Assembly: GCF_000344155.1 (NCBI RefSeq)
Contig: NZ_BAOQ01000007.1
Location: forward strand, 1 to 39,471
Length of the DNA stretch: 39,471 nt
Direction of reading: 5' to 3'
DNA from: Gordonia paraffinivorans NBRC 108238
GTDB lineage: Bacteria > Actinomycetota > Actinomycetes > Mycobacteriales > Mycobacteriaceae
The position numbers and the translations under genes were made by a program. Positions 20,325-30,147 of the stretch are shown one piece after another (the stretch's first letter is position 1; the number at the start of each line of letters is the position of its first letter). Below the pieces are notes generated by a model. The model saw only the letters and a list, made by a program, of their open reading frames with translations. It had not been told where the DNA came from and ran no database searches.

Positions 20325-20777
20325 CTACCCCATCAACTGCGCCGCAACGGTGGCGCCGAGCTCCCAGCACTTCTCGCGGTCGTCCTTGATGGGCTTCTCC
20401 GAGACGACCACGTACTCGGCGGATTTCACCCAGCCGAGCCCGGTGGTGATCGCGGTGAGCGCCTTCTCGGCGCCCTCGGTCCCCTGGTTGCCGTGGAAGT
20501 AGGCTCCGAACGGGCGCCCCTTCGTCGAGTCGAGGATCTGGTAGTACGCGCAGTCGAAGGCGTGTTTCAATGCGCCGCTGATATATCCGAGGTTGGCCGG
20601 GGTGCCGAGGAGGTAACCGTCGGCCTCGAGGAAGTCGGTGGCGGTGACCTCCAGTGCCGCCTTGCGCACCACCTCGACACCCTCGATCTCCGGGTCGGTG
20701 GCGCCGGCGACAACTGCCTCGAACATCTCCTGGCAGTGCGGCGAGGGCGTGTGGTGCACGATCAGCAGGCGGCTCAC
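20325..20777 (-). CDS. Flavodoxin/NADPH-dependent FMN reductase-like protein
   Basis: The 150-aa protein begins SRLLIVHHTPSPHCQEMFEAV, a flavodoxin-fold FMN phosphate loop. It continues with EADGYLLGTPANLGYISGALKHAFD and GAYFHGNQGTEGAEKAL, the usual flavin-contact segments of the flavodoxin-like reductases. It probably carries electrons or reduces quinones in the cytosol; the partner is unknown. The GTG start is 2 nt after the stop of the membrane protein gene, so it is the last gene of the dapB operon. A weak alternative is a small NAD(P)H:quinone reductase. Confidence 0.82.
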   Translation of the reverse strand: MSRLLIVHHTPSPHCQEMFEAVVAGATDPEIEGVEVVRKAALEVTATDFLEADGYLLGTPANLGYISGALKHAFDCAYYQILDSTKGRPFGAYFHGNQGTEGAEKALTAITTGLGWVKSAEYVVVSEKPIKDDREKCWELGATVAAQLMG

Positions 20778-20779
20778 CG

Positions 20780-21361
20780 TTACTTCTCCCGCCCGTGGAA
20801 CTGTGCGACCGCGCGCTTCATCATCGCCCGGGCGCGCGGGCGGTCACCGGCGTAGTCGTAGGCGCGCGCGATGCGATAGGTGTTGCGCCAGTCGGTCGGA
20901 TCGGCCTCCCACTCGGCCTTCACCTGTGCGAACAACTCGTCGGCCGCGTCCCGTTCCAGACGTCCCGACGGACGGTGCGGCAACTGCGAGACGTCGAGTT
21001 CGCGTCCCTCTTCCCGCATGATCGCGGCGAGCTTCTGGTGTTCGATGCCCGCGCGCAGCGTCGCATAGATCAGCCACCCACCGATGAGCGGGAGCACGAT
21101 GACACCGATGCCCAGGCCGATGCCGGTGGGCGTCCCGGCCAGGATGAGCTGGAAGCCGCGCCAGCCGAGGAGCACGAAATAGACGATCAGCGCGACGACG
21201 AGGAACCCGATCATCCAGACGATCGGGCGCGGGTCCTTCTTCTTCGGGCCCAGCTGCGGCGCCCCGCCCTCCGTGTCACCGGCATGGGTGCCGCCGTCGT
21301 GCGTCCCGCCGTCGGGAGTGCCGCCGTCGGGAGTGCCGTCTACAGGCTGATCGTCGGTCAT
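20780..21361 (-). CDS. Conserved membrane protein with TPR-like C-terminus (Rv2772c-like)
   Basis: The 193-aa protein has a Gly/Thr/Asp-rich N-terminus with a pentapeptide repeat (GGTPD/GGTHD). Two hydrophobic helices follow (IVWMIGFLVVALIVYFVLLG and a Gly-rich LPLIGGWLIYATL). The soluble C-terminal domain ends AEWEADPTDWRNTYRIARAYDYAGDRPRARAMM, a TPR-like helix pair. No enzymatic motif is visible. The position right after dapB matches the conserved transmembrane gene Rv2772c in M. tuberculosis. Function is unknown. Confidence 0.8.
   Translation of the reverse strand: MTDDQPVDGTPDGGTPDGGTHDGGTHAGDTEGGAPQLGPKKKDPRPIVWMIGFLVVALIVYFVLLGWRGFQLILAGTPTGIGLGIGVIVLPLIGGWLIYATLRAGIEHQKLAAIMREEGRELDVSQLPHRPSGRLERDAADELFAQVKAEWEADPTDWRNTYRIARAYDYAGDRPRARAMMKRAVAQFHGREK
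21286..21330 (+). repeat. 15-bp repeats encoding GGTPD/GGTHD
   Basis: Three 15-bp units (GGGTGCCGCCGTCGT, GCGTCCCGCCGTCGG, GAGTGCCGCCGTCGG) encode the N-terminal repeat of the membrane protein; a fourth, diverged unit follows. Confidence 0.8.
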
Positions 21362-21365
21362 GGGA

Positions 21366-22151
<786 letters not shown>

Positions 22152-22212
22152 CTAGTGGCGCGCACACCGGCCACCGGCCGGCACCGGCGGGCGGAACCGC
22201 CTCGTTGCGCTG

Positions 22213-22695
22213 CTAATAGATCGGCGCATCGCCGCGTCGATGCTCGAAGACGAGCGACGTGGTGGTGCCGGCGACCTCGGGGCGGGAGTTGAGGCGTTCG
22301 ACGAACTGCCGCAGCGCCTCGGTGTCGGCGGTGGCGACGTGCAGCATGTAGTCGTCGGCCCCGGCGAGGAAGAACACGTCGATCACCTCGTCGTAGGCCG
22401 CGATCTCGCCGACAAACCGCCGGATCCGGCCGCGGGCGTCGGCCTGCAGACTCACCGCGACCATCGCGCGCAACGGACGCCCGACCGCCGCCGGGTCGAC
22501 GTCGGCGAAGAATCCGCGGATCACGCCGAGGTCGACGAGTCTGCGCATGCGCCCGTGACAGGTCGACGGGGCGATCCCGACGCGCTGCGCCAGCTCGCTG
22601 TTGGGGATGCGGGCGTCGGCCTGCAGGAGTTTGAGGATCTCGCGATCCGTGTCGTCGAGATCAGTGGGCCGAACATCCTTCGGCGTGGCTGGCAC
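22213..22695 (-). CDS. Lrp/AsnC-family regulator, probable AldR
   Basis: The 160-aa protein has an N-terminal winged HTH (LDDTDREILKLLQADARIPN, then SELAQRVGIAPSTCHGRMRRL) and a C-terminal RAM ligand domain with AGADDYMLHVATAD. The GTG at 22695 is chosen because GAGGAGG stands 5 nt upstream. It is divergent from ald with a 167-bp gap, the same arrangement as M. tuberculosis Rv2779c (AldR) and ald, where the regulator controls alanine dehydrogenase in response to amino acids. Identity as AldR is by context plus family. Confidence 0.88.
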   Translation of the reverse strand: MPATPKDVRPTDLDDTDREILKLLQADARIPNSELAQRVGIAPSTCHGRMRRLVDLGVIRGFFADVDPAAVGRPLRAMVAVSLQADARGRIRRFVGEIAAYDEVIDVFFLAGADDYMLHVATADTEALRQFVERLNSRPEVAGTTTSLVFEHRRGDAPIY

Positions 22696-22739
22696 AGCGA
22701 CCTCCTCGATGGAACGATCTTCGCGATACCGCCAGCGTA

Positions 22740-22758
22740 GAGAGTATTCGTCACTCTC
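22740..22758. promoter_or_regulatory. Inverted repeat between lrp and ald, candidate operator
   Basis: GAGAGT and ACTCTC, separated by ATTCGTC, form a 19-bp dyad midway in the divergent intergenic region. On the lrp strand the dyad contains TACTCT, a possible -10 box, so binding could repress lrp. It is a candidate AldR site only; other weaker dyads may exist. Confidence 0.45.
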
Positions 22759-22862
22759 ATTGTGAGGTTTCCGATGTTCCTTCACCCTGGACCCAGATAA
22801 CCGGAACAAGCTTCAGCAACGAGGCCAACCGTCAGCAGTACGCCACACGACGGGAGCACACC

Positions 22863-23978
22863 ATGCGCGTCGGCATCCCCACCGAGATCAAGAACAACGA
22901 GTACCGCGTCGCCATCACCCCGGCCGGCGTGACCGAACTGCACCGTCGCGGCCACGAGGTGATCATCCAGGCCGGCGCCGGCGAGGGCTCGGCCATCTCC
23001 GACAACGACTACAAGGCCGCCGGCGCCCAGATCCTCGGCACCGCCGCCGAGGTCTGGGAACAGGCCGAGCTGCTGCTGAAGGTGAAGGAGCCGATCGCGG
23101 CGGAGTTCGACCTGATGCACGAGGGTCAGACGGTCTTCACCTACCTCCACCTCGCTGCGGGCAAGGACTGCACCGAGGCGCTCCTGCGGTCGGGCACGAC
23201 GTCCATCGCCTACGAACTCGTCCGCACCGCCGACGGCGCACTCCCCCTCCTCGCGCCGATGTCGGAGGTCGCCGGCCGCCTCGCTCCCCAGGTCGGCGCC
23301 TACCACCTGATGCGCTCGGCCGGTGGTCGCGGCGTGCTGATGGGCGGGGTGCCCGGCACCGAGCCCGCCGAGGTCGTCGTCATCGGCGGCGGCGTCAGCG
23401 GCGTGAACGCCGCGACGATCGCGGTGGGCATGGGCGCGCAGGTCACCGTCTTCGACCTCGACATCGCCAAGCTCCGCGCCGTCGACGCGCGGTTCGGCGG
23501 CCGCGTCCACACCCGCTACAGCACATCGCTCGCGCTCGACGAGGCGATCCGCAGGGCCGACCTCGTGATCGGCGCGGTCCTCGTGCCGGGGGCGAAGGCA
23601 CCGGTGCTCGTCCCCAACGGCCTTGTGGCCGAGATGAAGCCGGGCTCGGTGCTCGTCGACATCGCGATCGACCAGGGCGGCTGCTTCGAGGACTCCCGAC
23701 CCACCACGCACGACGACCCGACGTTCACCGTGCACCACAGCACCTTCTACTGCGTGGCGAACATGCCCGGCACCGTCGCACGCACGTCCACCCAGGCGCT
23801 CACCGGCGCGACGCTGCCCTACGTGCTGCGACTGGCCGACGCCGGCTGGGAGTCCGCGTGCGCCGCCGACCCCGCGCTCGCCGCCGGACTGAGCACCCAC
23901 CGCGGCGAGCTGTTCACCGCGGAGGTCGGAGCCGCGCTCGATCTACCGGTCTCCGAGAACCCGTTCCCCCACAACTGA
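22863..23978 (+). CDS. ald: Alanine dehydrogenase
   Basis: The 371-aa NAD-dependent enzyme interconverts L-alanine and pyruvate plus ammonia. It starts [20 protein letters not shown]. The catalytic Lys lies in LLKVKEP (about residue 75) and the His in [10 protein letters not shown] (about 96). The NAD loop is [14 protein letters not shown] near 173-185, and the C-terminus has [20 protein letters not shown]. Length and motifs are fully typical. GGGAG lies 7 nt before the ATG. It is divergent from its likely regulator and ends 1 nt before the convergent NRDE gene's stop. Confidence 0.98.
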   Translation: MRVGIPTEIKNNEYRVAITPAGVTELHRRGHEVIIQAGAGEGSAISDNDYKAAGAQILGTAAEVWEQAELLLKVKEPIAAEFDLMHEGQTVFTYLHLAAGKDCTEALLRSGTTSIAYELVRTADGALPLLAPMSEVAGRLAPQVGAYHLMRSAGGRGVLMGGVPGTEPAEVVVIGGGVSGVNAATIAVGMGAQVTVFDLDIAKLRAVDARFGGRVHTRYSTSLALDEAIRRADLVIGAVLVPGAKAPVLVPNGLVAEMKPGSVLVDIAIDQGGCFEDSRPTTHDDPTFTVHHSTFYCVANMPGTVARTSTQALTGATLPYVLRLADAGWESACAADPALAAGLSTHRGELFTAEVGAALDLPVSENPFPHN

Positions 23979-23979
23979 T

Positions 23980-24738
23980 CTAGAACTCGATGCGGCTGGT
24001 GCCGCGCTGCTTGCCGCGCCAGCCGTATCGGCGTTCGACGATCTCGCCGTGGCCGTCGTGACCGATGCGCAGGATCGTCGACGCCCGGGTTCCGTAGCCG
24101 GGGATGTCGATGAACTTCGCCGACAGCGCGGACTCGAGGTCCGCCTCGACACCCGTGTCCGGGAGCCGCTCGGCGGGTGCGCGGTCGTGGTCGGCGAGCA
24201 TCGCGAAGTAGTCCTCGTCGGAGGCATCCGCGGCGATCAGATCCCGTAGTGCGGCGACGCCGTCGACGACCTTCGGCCAGTCGTTGTCGAGGGACCCGTT
24301 GGACACCCCGTGCACCCCGTCGGACACCCGCTCGGCGTGCGGCTGCGGCCGGTTGGTCACCCAGTACAGGTCGTCGGTGTCGCCGACGAGCAGGTTCACC
24401 GGGTCGTAGTCGGCGGCCTCGTCGACGACGCGCTCGGCGAACGCCTTGGGCGCCTCGACGGAGGTCAGGTAGTCCACCGGCAGCTGTCCGCGCGACCGGA
24501 CGCCCACGCGCTGCGGCGGGCCGACGCGCACGTTGGTCACCATCGCCACGCGACCGGGGACCTCGGCCGACACCCCCATCCAGGTGCCGCCGGCCTGCGC
24601 GTCGCGACCGGCGATGATCGGCAGGTCCTTCCACCGCGACAGCGCGTAGGTGCGTCGGCGGCGGTATTCGTCGCGGTTGGCCGCGACGATCAGCCGGTGG
24701 TCGGGATGCGCGTTCCACGCGAACAGGATCAGGCACAT
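23980..24738 (-). CDS. NRDE (TANGO2-like) family protein
   Basis: The 252-aa protein begins MCLILFAWNAHPDHRLIVAANRDEYRRR. This contains the conserved Cys2 and the NRDE signature. GGTWMGVS, VTNVR and HGVSNGSLDNDWPKV follow, all typical of the TANGO2/NRDE family. The N-terminal Cys suggests an Ntn-hydrolase-like fold; the family has been linked to haem trafficking in eukaryotes, but no bacterial role is settled. The start is 4 nt after the stop of the CBS-nucleotidyltransferase gene, so the two are co-transcribed. Confidence 0.9.
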   Translation of the reverse strand: MCLILFAWNAHPDHRLIVAANRDEYRRRRTYALSRWKDLPIIAGRDAQAGGTWMGVSAEVPGRVAMVTNVRVGPPQRVGVRSRGQLPVDYLTSVEAPKAFAERVVDEAADYDPVNLLVGDTDDLYWVTNRPQPHAERVSDGVHGVSNGSLDNDWPKVVDGVAALRDLIAADASDEDYFAMLADHDRAPAERLPDTGVEADLESALSAKFIDIPGYGTRASTILRIGHDGHGEIVERRYGWRGKQRGTSRIEF

Positions 24739-24742
24739 GGGG

Positions 24743-26209
24743 TCATCGATTCACCTGGTACTGGCTCATGTTCGCCATTCTCTGCTGCACCCCGGCGATC
24801 TCGCGCACCGCCTGCCCCACCAGGCTCCGGTCCAGCGGCGACAGTCGCTTCATCTCGACGACGTCGGTCGGCGCCTCGCCGCGATCGAACCGGGCGACCT
24901 GGTAGCGCAGGCGCATGCGCTGCAGGACGTCGAAGACCTCCAGCAACGTGGTCGCGTCATCGTCGGACAGCATCGGGCTCCCCGACGCCGCTCTCAGCCG
25001 GGCACGGGTGTTTACCTCGGTGCTGTCGACGCTGAGTGCCGCCCATCGCGCGATGTTGACCAGCGGGGTCAGTGCGTGCGACTTCAGATCGAAGGTCCCG
25101 GCGCGCCCGGTCAGCACGTCCCGCACCGTGCGGAGTCGGGCCCGGGTCGCCAGCGACTCCTCGAGGAGCAGCCGCATCGTGCGCGGGTCTGCCCGCAGCG
25201 CGGCGATCATCTCGTCCCCGGGTACGTGCTCGGTTCCTGCGGTGCGCAACGCCCTCCCGTCCAGGATCAGCGACGTGAAGATCATCCCCTTGTTCTCCAA
25301 CGGCTCGTCGACCCACCCGCGGATGGCGGTCCGCCACGCCGAACGGCTGCGGGAGAACAGGGTCTTCGACGCCACCGCGCCGTTGGCGTCGACGGCGATC
25401 CCGGCACCGCGCAGCACCTCGTCGAGCTCCGCGAACGCTTCCCGGTATGCGGTGTGCGAGGCGGGGTCCAGCGCGTCGTCGAAGACCACCGCGGAGTCGA
25501 CGTCGGAGCTGAGCACCGGTTCGCGACGAGCGTTGCTGCCCAACGACAACCACGTGTACGACGCCGGGTCCACGCCGGGACGCGAGTCGACGACGAGCGC
25601 GAGGCCACGCTGCACGACGGCGTCGACGATGAGGGAGGTGACGCGGGTGACCTCGTGGGCGGGCCGGTCCCGCCGCACCAGATCGGCGACGAGCTGCGGG
25701 ATGCGCCGCGCATGCGACTGCAGTTCGGCGACGCTGCGCGACCGCGAGATCTGTTCGCGCAGCGGCATGCTCGCGCCCGCTGGATCGGCGACGAAGTCCC
25801 CCGCCCCGATCACGCCGAGAACCCGCCCCGTCTCGTCGCACACCGGGATCACCCGCAGGCCGCGGTCGAGGAGTTCGGTCAGGGCGTCCACCGTCGAGGT
25901 CCGATGGTCGATGACGAGGGCCGGGCCGTCGACGATCTCGCCGACCGGAGTGTCGGCACCGCGTCCCGCGGCGACGACCCGCGCCCGGATGTCGGCGTCG
26001 GTGACCAGTCCGTGGCGCCCCTCGGCAAGCGGGATGACGACGTAGTCCTGGCCGCGCTCGGTCATCAGGGCCGCGGCCTGGCGCACCGTCATCTCGGCGC
26101 GGCCGATCACCGGCGCCGTCCGCAACAGGTCCGCGACCGTCCGGGACGCGGGCGTACCCGACGCGTCGCGCCGGTGCGCGACCGTCAGCTGGTCTTCCGG
26201 ACCGTTCAT
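24743..26209 (-). CDS. CBS-domain plus DUF294 putative nucleotidyltransferase
   Basis: The 488-aa cytosolic protein has two CBS motifs at about residues 25-150 (GRAEMTVRQAAALMTERGQDYVVI and STVDALTELLDRGLRVIPVCD). Next comes a GlnD-like nucleotidyltransferase domain with WLSLGSNARREPVLSSDVDSAVV; its GS and DxD are the metal-binding set. A DUF294 C-terminal helical domain follows (about 330-480). Such proteins are thought to sense adenosyl nucleotides and modify unknown targets. The ATG at 26209 is chosen by homology. TAAGAT (26223-26218), 8 nt upstream, may be its -10 box. Confidence 0.86.
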   Translation of the reverse strand: MNGPEDQLTVAHRRDASGTPASRTVADLLRTAPVIGRAEMTVRQAAALMTERGQDYVVIPLAEGRHGLVTDADIRARVVAAGRGADTPVGEIVDGPALVIDHRTSTVDALTELLDRGLRVIPVCDETGRVLGVIGAGDFVADPAGASMPLREQISRSRSVAELQSHARRIPQLVADLVRRDRPAHEVTRVTSLIVDAVVQRGLALVVDSRPGVDPASYTWLSLGSNARREPVLSSDVDSAVVFDDALDPASHTAYREAFAELDEVLRGAGIAVDANGAVASKTLFSRSRSAWRTAIRGWVDEPLENKGMIFTSLILDGRALRTAGTEHVPGDEMIAALRADPRTMRLLLEESLATRARLRTVRDVLTGRAGTFDLKSHALTPLVNIARWAALSVDSTEVNTRARLRAASGSPMLSDDDATTLLEVFDVLQRMRLRYQVARFDRGEAPTDVVEMKRLSPLDRSLVGQAVREIAGVQQRMANMSQYQVNR

Positions 26210-26261
26210 CCCTGCAGATCTTAGAGGCGAGGCGACCGGTCCTTGCGCGGGCAGAGAGAGA

Positions 26262-26298
26262 ACGGGGCCCGTCGTCCGTGATGGACGACGGGCCCCGT
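26262..26298 (-). terminator. Rho-independent-type terminator after pnp
   Basis: A perfect 16-bp stem, ACGGGGCCCGTCGTCC (26262-26277) with its complement at 26283-26298, closes a 5-nt loop. On the minus strand it is followed by a pyrimidine run, TTCTCTCTCTG. It stands 38 nt past the pnp stop and 52 nt before the next gene's start. Confidence 0.85.
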
Positions 26299-26335
26299 CG
26301 GTTGTCTTCACCGATCAGCGGATCGGCTGCGCCGA

Positions 26336-28615
26336 TCAGGCGTCGGCGGCAGCCGCCTCGCTCTTCTCGGCCTTGTCGGCGTCGTCGACCGGGACGAGGC
26401 TGATCTTGCCGCGCTCGTCGATGTCGGCGATCTCCACGCGGAGCTTGGAGCCGACGTTCACGACGTCCTCCACCTTGTTCACGCGCTTGCCCTTGCCGAG
26501 CTTGGAGATGTGGACCAGGCCGTCGCGACCCGGCAGCAGCGAGACGAACGCGCCGAACGCGGTGGTCTTGACGACCGTGCCGAGGAACCGCTCGCCGACC
26601 TTCGGCAGCTGCGGGTTGGCGATGGCGTTGATCTTGTCGATCGCGGCCTGCGCCGACTCGCCGTCCGAGGCGCCGACGAACACGGTGCCGTCGTCCTCGA
26701 TGGAGATGTTGGCGCCGGTCTCCTCGGTGATGCCGTTGATCGTCTTGCCCTTGGGGCCGATCAGCTCGCCGATCTTGTCCATCGGGATCTTGATGGTGGT
26801 GATCCGCGGAGCGTAGGGGCTCATCTCGTCGGGCTCGTCGATGGCCTCGGCCATGACGTCGAGGATGGTCAGCCGGGCATCCTTGGCCTGGCTGAGCGCA
26901 CCCGCGAGCACCTGCGACGGGATGCCGTCGAGCTTGGTGTCGAGCTGCAGGGCGGTCACGAAGTCCTTGGTGCCGGCGACCTTGAAGTCCATGTCGCCGA
27001 AGGCGTCCTCGGCACCGAGGATGTCGGTCAGCGCCACGTAGCGGGTCTCGCCGTCGACGGTGTCGGACACCAGGCCCATCGCGATGCCGGCGACCGGGGC
27101 GCGCAGCGGCACACCGGCGTTGAGCAGCGACAGGGTCGACGCGCAGACCGAGCCCATCGAGGTCGAGCCGTTGGAGCCCAGGGCCTCCGAGACCTGACGG
27201 ATGGCGTACGGGAACTCGTCGACGCTCGGCAGCACCGGCACGAGGGCACGCTCGGCGAGCGCGCCGTGGCCGATCTCGCGACGCTTCGGCGAACCGACGC
27301 GGCCGGTCTCACCGGTCGAGTACGGCGGGAAGTTGTAGTGGTGCATGTAGCGCTTGCTCGTCTCCGGGCCGAGGGAGTCGATCTGCTGCGCCATCTTGAT
27401 CATGTCCAGCGTGGTGATGCCCAGGATCTGGGTCTCGCCGCGCTCGAACAGTGCGCTGCCGTGGGCACGCGGGACCACCGAGACCTCGGCCGACAGCGCA
27501 CGGATGTCGGTGATGCCGCGGCCGTCGATGCGGAAGTGGTCGGTGAGGATGCGCTGGCGGACGAGCTTCTTGGTCAGCGCGCGGTAGGCGCCGCCGATCT
27601 CCTTCTCGCGGCCCTCGAACTTGTCGGCGAGCTGCTCGAGGATGTCGGCCTTGAGCTCGTCGGTCTTGTCGTCGCGCTCTTGCTTGCCGGCGATGGTCAG
27701 GATCTCCGACAGGCGCTCGGTCGCGGCGGCTGCGACGGCCTCGTAGACGTCGTCCTGGTAGGCCGGGTACAGCGGGAACTCGCCGGTCTCCTTGGCCGCG
27801 GCGGCGGCCAGCGACTTCTGTGCCTCGCAGAGGCGGGCGATGAACGGCTTGGCGGCCTCGAGGCCCTCGGCGACGATGGCCTCGGTCGGCGCCTGCGCGC
27901 CGCCGGCGATGAGGTCGATGACGTTCTCGGTGGCCTCGGCCTCGACCATCATGATCGCGACGTCGGCGTTGTCGCCCTCACCGCTGACGATGCGGCCGGC
28001 GACGACCATGTCGAACACGGCGCCCTCGAGCTGCTCGACGGTCGGGAACGCGACCCACTGGCCGGCCTTGTTCTCCTCGGTCGGGATGAGCGCGACGCGC
28101 ACGCCGCCGACCGGACCCGAGAACGGCAGGCCTGCGAGCTGGGTCGACGCCGAGGCGGCGTTGATGGCCAGCACGTCGTACAGGTCGTTCGGGTTGAGCG
28201 ACAGCACGGTCACGACGACCTGGATCTCGTTGCGGAGGCCGTCGACGAAGGACGGGCGCAGCGGACGGTCGATGAGGCGGCAGGTGAGGATCGCGTCGGT
28301 CGACGGGCGACCCTCGCGGCGGAAGAACGAGCCGGGGATGCGGCCGGCGGCGTACATCCGCTCCTCGACGTCCACGGTCAGCGGGAAGAAGTCGAACTGC
28401 TCCTTCGGGTGCTTGCTGGCGGTGGTGGTCGACAGCAGCATGTTCTCGTCGTCGAGGTATGCGGTGACCGAGCCCGCCGCCTGCAGGGCCAGGCGTCCGG
28501 TCTCGAACCGGATCGTGCGGGTGCCGAAGCTGCCGTTGTCGATGATCGCCGTCGCCTCGGTGATGGCGTCGTCGAAGTCCTCGGCGAAGTCTTCGGAGGT
28601 GTTCACATCTGTCAT
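26336..28615 (-). CDS. pnp: Polyribonucleotide nucleotidyltransferase (PNPase/GpsI)
   Basis: The 759-aa phosphorolytic 3'-exonuclease acts in RNA decay. Two RNase PH domains carry [27 protein letters not shown] and, in the second, [14 protein letters not shown] and [14 protein letters not shown]. The KH domain ([16 protein letters not shown], about 605-660) and S1 domain ([26 protein letters not shown], about 670-740) follow, then an acidic tail. The ATG at 28615 aligns with the mycobacterial enzyme; GAAGGG lies rather far upstream (about 12 nt). A strong hairpin terminator follows, and a leader of roughly 360 nt precedes it. Confidence 0.97.
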   Translation of the reverse strand: MTDVNTSEDFAEDFDDAITEATAIIDNGSFGTRTIRFETGRLALQAAGSVTAYLDDENMLLSTTTASKHPKEQFDFFPLTVDVEERMYAAGRIPGSFFRREGRPSTDAILTCRLIDRPLRPSFVDGLRNEIQVVVTVLSLNPNDLYDVLAINAASASTQLAGLPFSGPVGGVRVALIPTEENKAGQWVAFPTVEQLEGAVFDMVVAGRIVSGEGDNADVAIMMVEAEATENVIDLIAGGAQAPTEAIVAEGLEAAKPFIARLCEAQKSLAAAAAKETGEFPLYPAYQDDVYEAVAAAATERLSEILTIAGKQERDDKTDELKADILEQLADKFEGREKEIGGAYRALTKKLVRQRILTDHFRIDGRGITDIRALSAEVSVVPRAHGSALFERGETQILGITTLDMIKMAQQIDSLGPETSKRYMHHYNFPPYSTGETGRVGSPKRREIGHGALAERALVPVLPSVDEFPYAIRQVSEALGSNGSTSMGSVCASTLSLLNAGVPLRAPVAGIAMGLVSDTVDGETRYVALTDILGAEDAFGDMDFKVAGTKDFVTALQLDTKLDGIPSQVLAGALSQAKDARLTILDVMAEAIDEPDEMSPYAPRITTIKIPMDKIGELIGPKGKTINGITEETGANISIEDDGTVFVGASDGESAQAAIDKINAIANPQLPKVGERFLGTVVKTTAFGAFVSLLPGRDGLVHISKLGKGKRVNKVEDVVNVGSKLRVEIADIDERGKISLVPVDDADKAEKSEAAAADA

Positions 28616-28992
28616 GTGGGGTGGAATCCCTTCGTAGCGGCTGCCGTGCGGGCGGCCGTTGTTCATATGCGGCCCATGCGGACATGGCCGCGTGTGCGGT
28701 TGCGGGTGGTCTTCGCGAGGTGCGCGGATACGACGCCAGTCGAGGCGGTGCCCCAACCGGCCCTTTGCCGTGGTACGAGCGCACGCGCGGATCGAGACCG
28801 ACCCGGAACGCGCCGAGAAATGCACGGCAGCGGGTGAATGGCGCGACGTGTTCGCGCCGGGTGAGTGCTCAGACGGCCTTCGATCGAAGCGGCCGGAACC
28901 TTCGGGGTTCCGGCGGCCACTACCGAGGACCGATCTGGCTCGTCGTCACGCGCTGCCTTGGAGTTCACGGCAACGATCCACTCGTCAGCCTA
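28616..28992 (-). promoter_or_regulatory. Long structured leader of pnp
   Basis: No convincing gene lies in 28616-29084. TAGGCT (28992-28987) is the best -10 box; a nearby TTGACG (29009-29004) is only 11 nt away and cannot be its -35. The leader would be about 365 nt. It contains a 9-bp hairpin, GCCGGAACC (28892-28900) with GGTTCCGGC (28906-28914), and the palindrome CTTCGATCGAAG (28878-28889). pnp leaders are autoregulated by processing in other bacteria; that is only suggested here. Confidence 0.45.
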
Positions 28993-29024
28993 TCATCGCG
29001 CGCCGTCAATACCTCAAAACAAGC

Positions 29025-29061
29025 GAACCGGCCACCTCCCGCGTCGGGAGATGGCCGGTTC
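29025..29061 (-). terminator. Terminator after rpsO
   Basis: On the minus strand a 17-bp stem (one U-G wobble) forms between 29061-29045 and 29041-29025, with a 3-nt loop. GCTTGTTTTGAGG, a U-rich run, follows. It begins 24 nt after the rpsO stop and separates rpsO from pnp. Confidence 0.85.
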
Positions 29062-29084
29062 GAGGTTCGCGTGTCGCGAGGAGA

Positions 29085-29354
29085 TCAGCGACGCAGACCG
29101 AGGCGCTCGATGAGCGAACGGTAGCGGTTGATGTCCTTCTTGGCGACGTACTTGAGCAGGCGGCGACGACGACCGACTAGCAGCAGCAGGCCGCGACGGC
29201 TGTGGTGGTCGTGCTTGTGCTGCTTCAGGTGCTCGGTGAGGTCGACGATGCGCTTGGTCAGCAGGGCGACCTGGGCCTCCGGCGAGCCGGTGTCGGTCTC
29301 GTGCAGACCGTACTCGGCGAGGATTTCCTTCTTCTGCTCGGCAGTCAATGCCAT
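29085..29354 (-). CDS. rpsO: 30S ribosomal protein S15
   Basis: The 89-aa protein is a full-length S15 that binds 16S rRNA at the central-domain three-way junction. It has the family pattern [34 protein letters not shown] and the basic [25 protein letters not shown] lies 7 nt before the ATG. A SigA-like promoter stands about 75 nt upstream and a hairpin terminator follows, so it can be an independent unit between ribF and pnp, as in M. tuberculosis. Confidence 0.98.
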   Translation of the reverse strand: MALTAEQKKEILAEYGLHETDTGSPEAQVALLTKRIVDLTEHLKQHKHDHHSRRGLLLLVGRRRRLLKYVAKKDINRYRSLIERLGLRR

Positions 29355-29434
29355 GGAGATGCTCCTGATTCTCAGTGCCGCGTTCGAAAAGACTCCCGGT
29401 GTGCCGCCGCGGACCGCAGCAACACCGACTGATC

Positions 29435-29464
29435 AGGCTACCTGCCGCAGTGCGCCCGACCCAA
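29435..29464 (-). promoter_or_regulatory. rpsO promoter
   Basis: TTGGGT (29464-29459), an 18-nt spacer and TAGCCT (29440-29435) fit a SigA promoter. A start near 29428 would leave a leader of about 74 nt, long enough for S15 autoregulation though none is demonstrated. Confidence 0.6.
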
Positions 29465-29499
29465 ATCCGGCCCGGTGCGCCGGCCGGCCGGGAACCCGG

Positions 29500-30147
29500 T
29501 CAGGCGGGGACCAGAACCCCCACGTCCAGCGCACCGCGTCCGAGCCACCACCAGACGAGCGCCACGGCGAGGACGCCCACGACCGCGCCGGCCGCGATGG
29601 CGACGGCGAGCCACCGCTGTGCGACGGCGTCCCGCGCGCCGAGGGAGACGCCGACGAGGCCGATCACGACCGACGTCAACGCCGCCGCGAGCAGGACGAA
29701 GATCCCGACCACGGGATCTCCGAGGTCGCCGGCCGCCGAGGTCGCCCCCAGACTCCCGAGCGGAAGCGTGAGTCCCACCGGACGCACGGGAATCGCACCG
29801 GCGATCACCACCGCCGCGACACCCGCACCGGTCACCAGCGTGAACCCGGGGCGAGGGCTGCTGCCCTGCCGCACCACCGCGTACAGGGCGGCCAGCCCGC
29901 CGACGATGATCAGCAGCCCGAGCGCGGTGGTGAACCAGCCGAGGGTCAGCTGCAGCCCGGTCAGCTCGGCGTAGCGGCGGTTGACGAAACCGAAGCCGTT
30001 CGCGTCGATCCCGTGCCCGGCGTGCACCCAGTGCATGAAGCTCGCCGCGATGACGATGAACCCCATCAGGACGCAGGCCAGGGCTCCGGCGCGCGCGGTG
30101 ACCTGTCCCCCGCCCGATGCGGCGGGGCTCACCTCTCCGGCGCTCAC
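29500..30147 (-). CDS. Four- to five-helix membrane protein of unknown function
   Basis: I do not recognise this 215-aa protein. It has hydrophobic segments near residues 22-42 (ALACVLMGFIVIAASFMHWV), 65-92, 103-125, 143-165 and 180-200. The short extracellular-looking loop HAGHGIDANGFGFVNRRYAE carries no Cys. The GTG start overlaps the ribF stop by 4 nt (GTGA), so it is translated with ribF. It has no enzymatic motif. Co-expression with FAD synthesis could be incidental. Confidence 0.75.
   Translation of the reverse strand: MSAGEVSPAASGGGQVTARAGALACVLMGFIVIAASFMHWVHAGHGIDANGFGFVNRRYAELTGLQLTLGWFTTALGLLIIVGGLAALYAVVRQGSSPRPGFTLVTGAGVAAVVIAGAIPVRPVGLTLPLGSLGATSAAGDLGDPVVGIFVLLAAALTSVVIGLVGVSLGARDAVAQRWLAVAIAAGAVVGVLAVALVWWWLGRGALDVGVLVPA

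Noticed and set aside
26510..28837. 775-codon open frame antisense to pnp
   Set aside because: Same artefact; the minus strand encodes a complete PNPase with KH and S1 domains.
28663..28968. 101-codon minus-strand ORF upstream of pnp
   Set aside because: No Shine-Dalgarno, Arg/Ala-rich composition and no recognisable motif; better explained as pnp leader.
28987..29009. TTGACG as -35 partner of TAGGCT for pnp
   Set aside because: The spacer is only 11 nt, too short for a sigma-70-type promoter.
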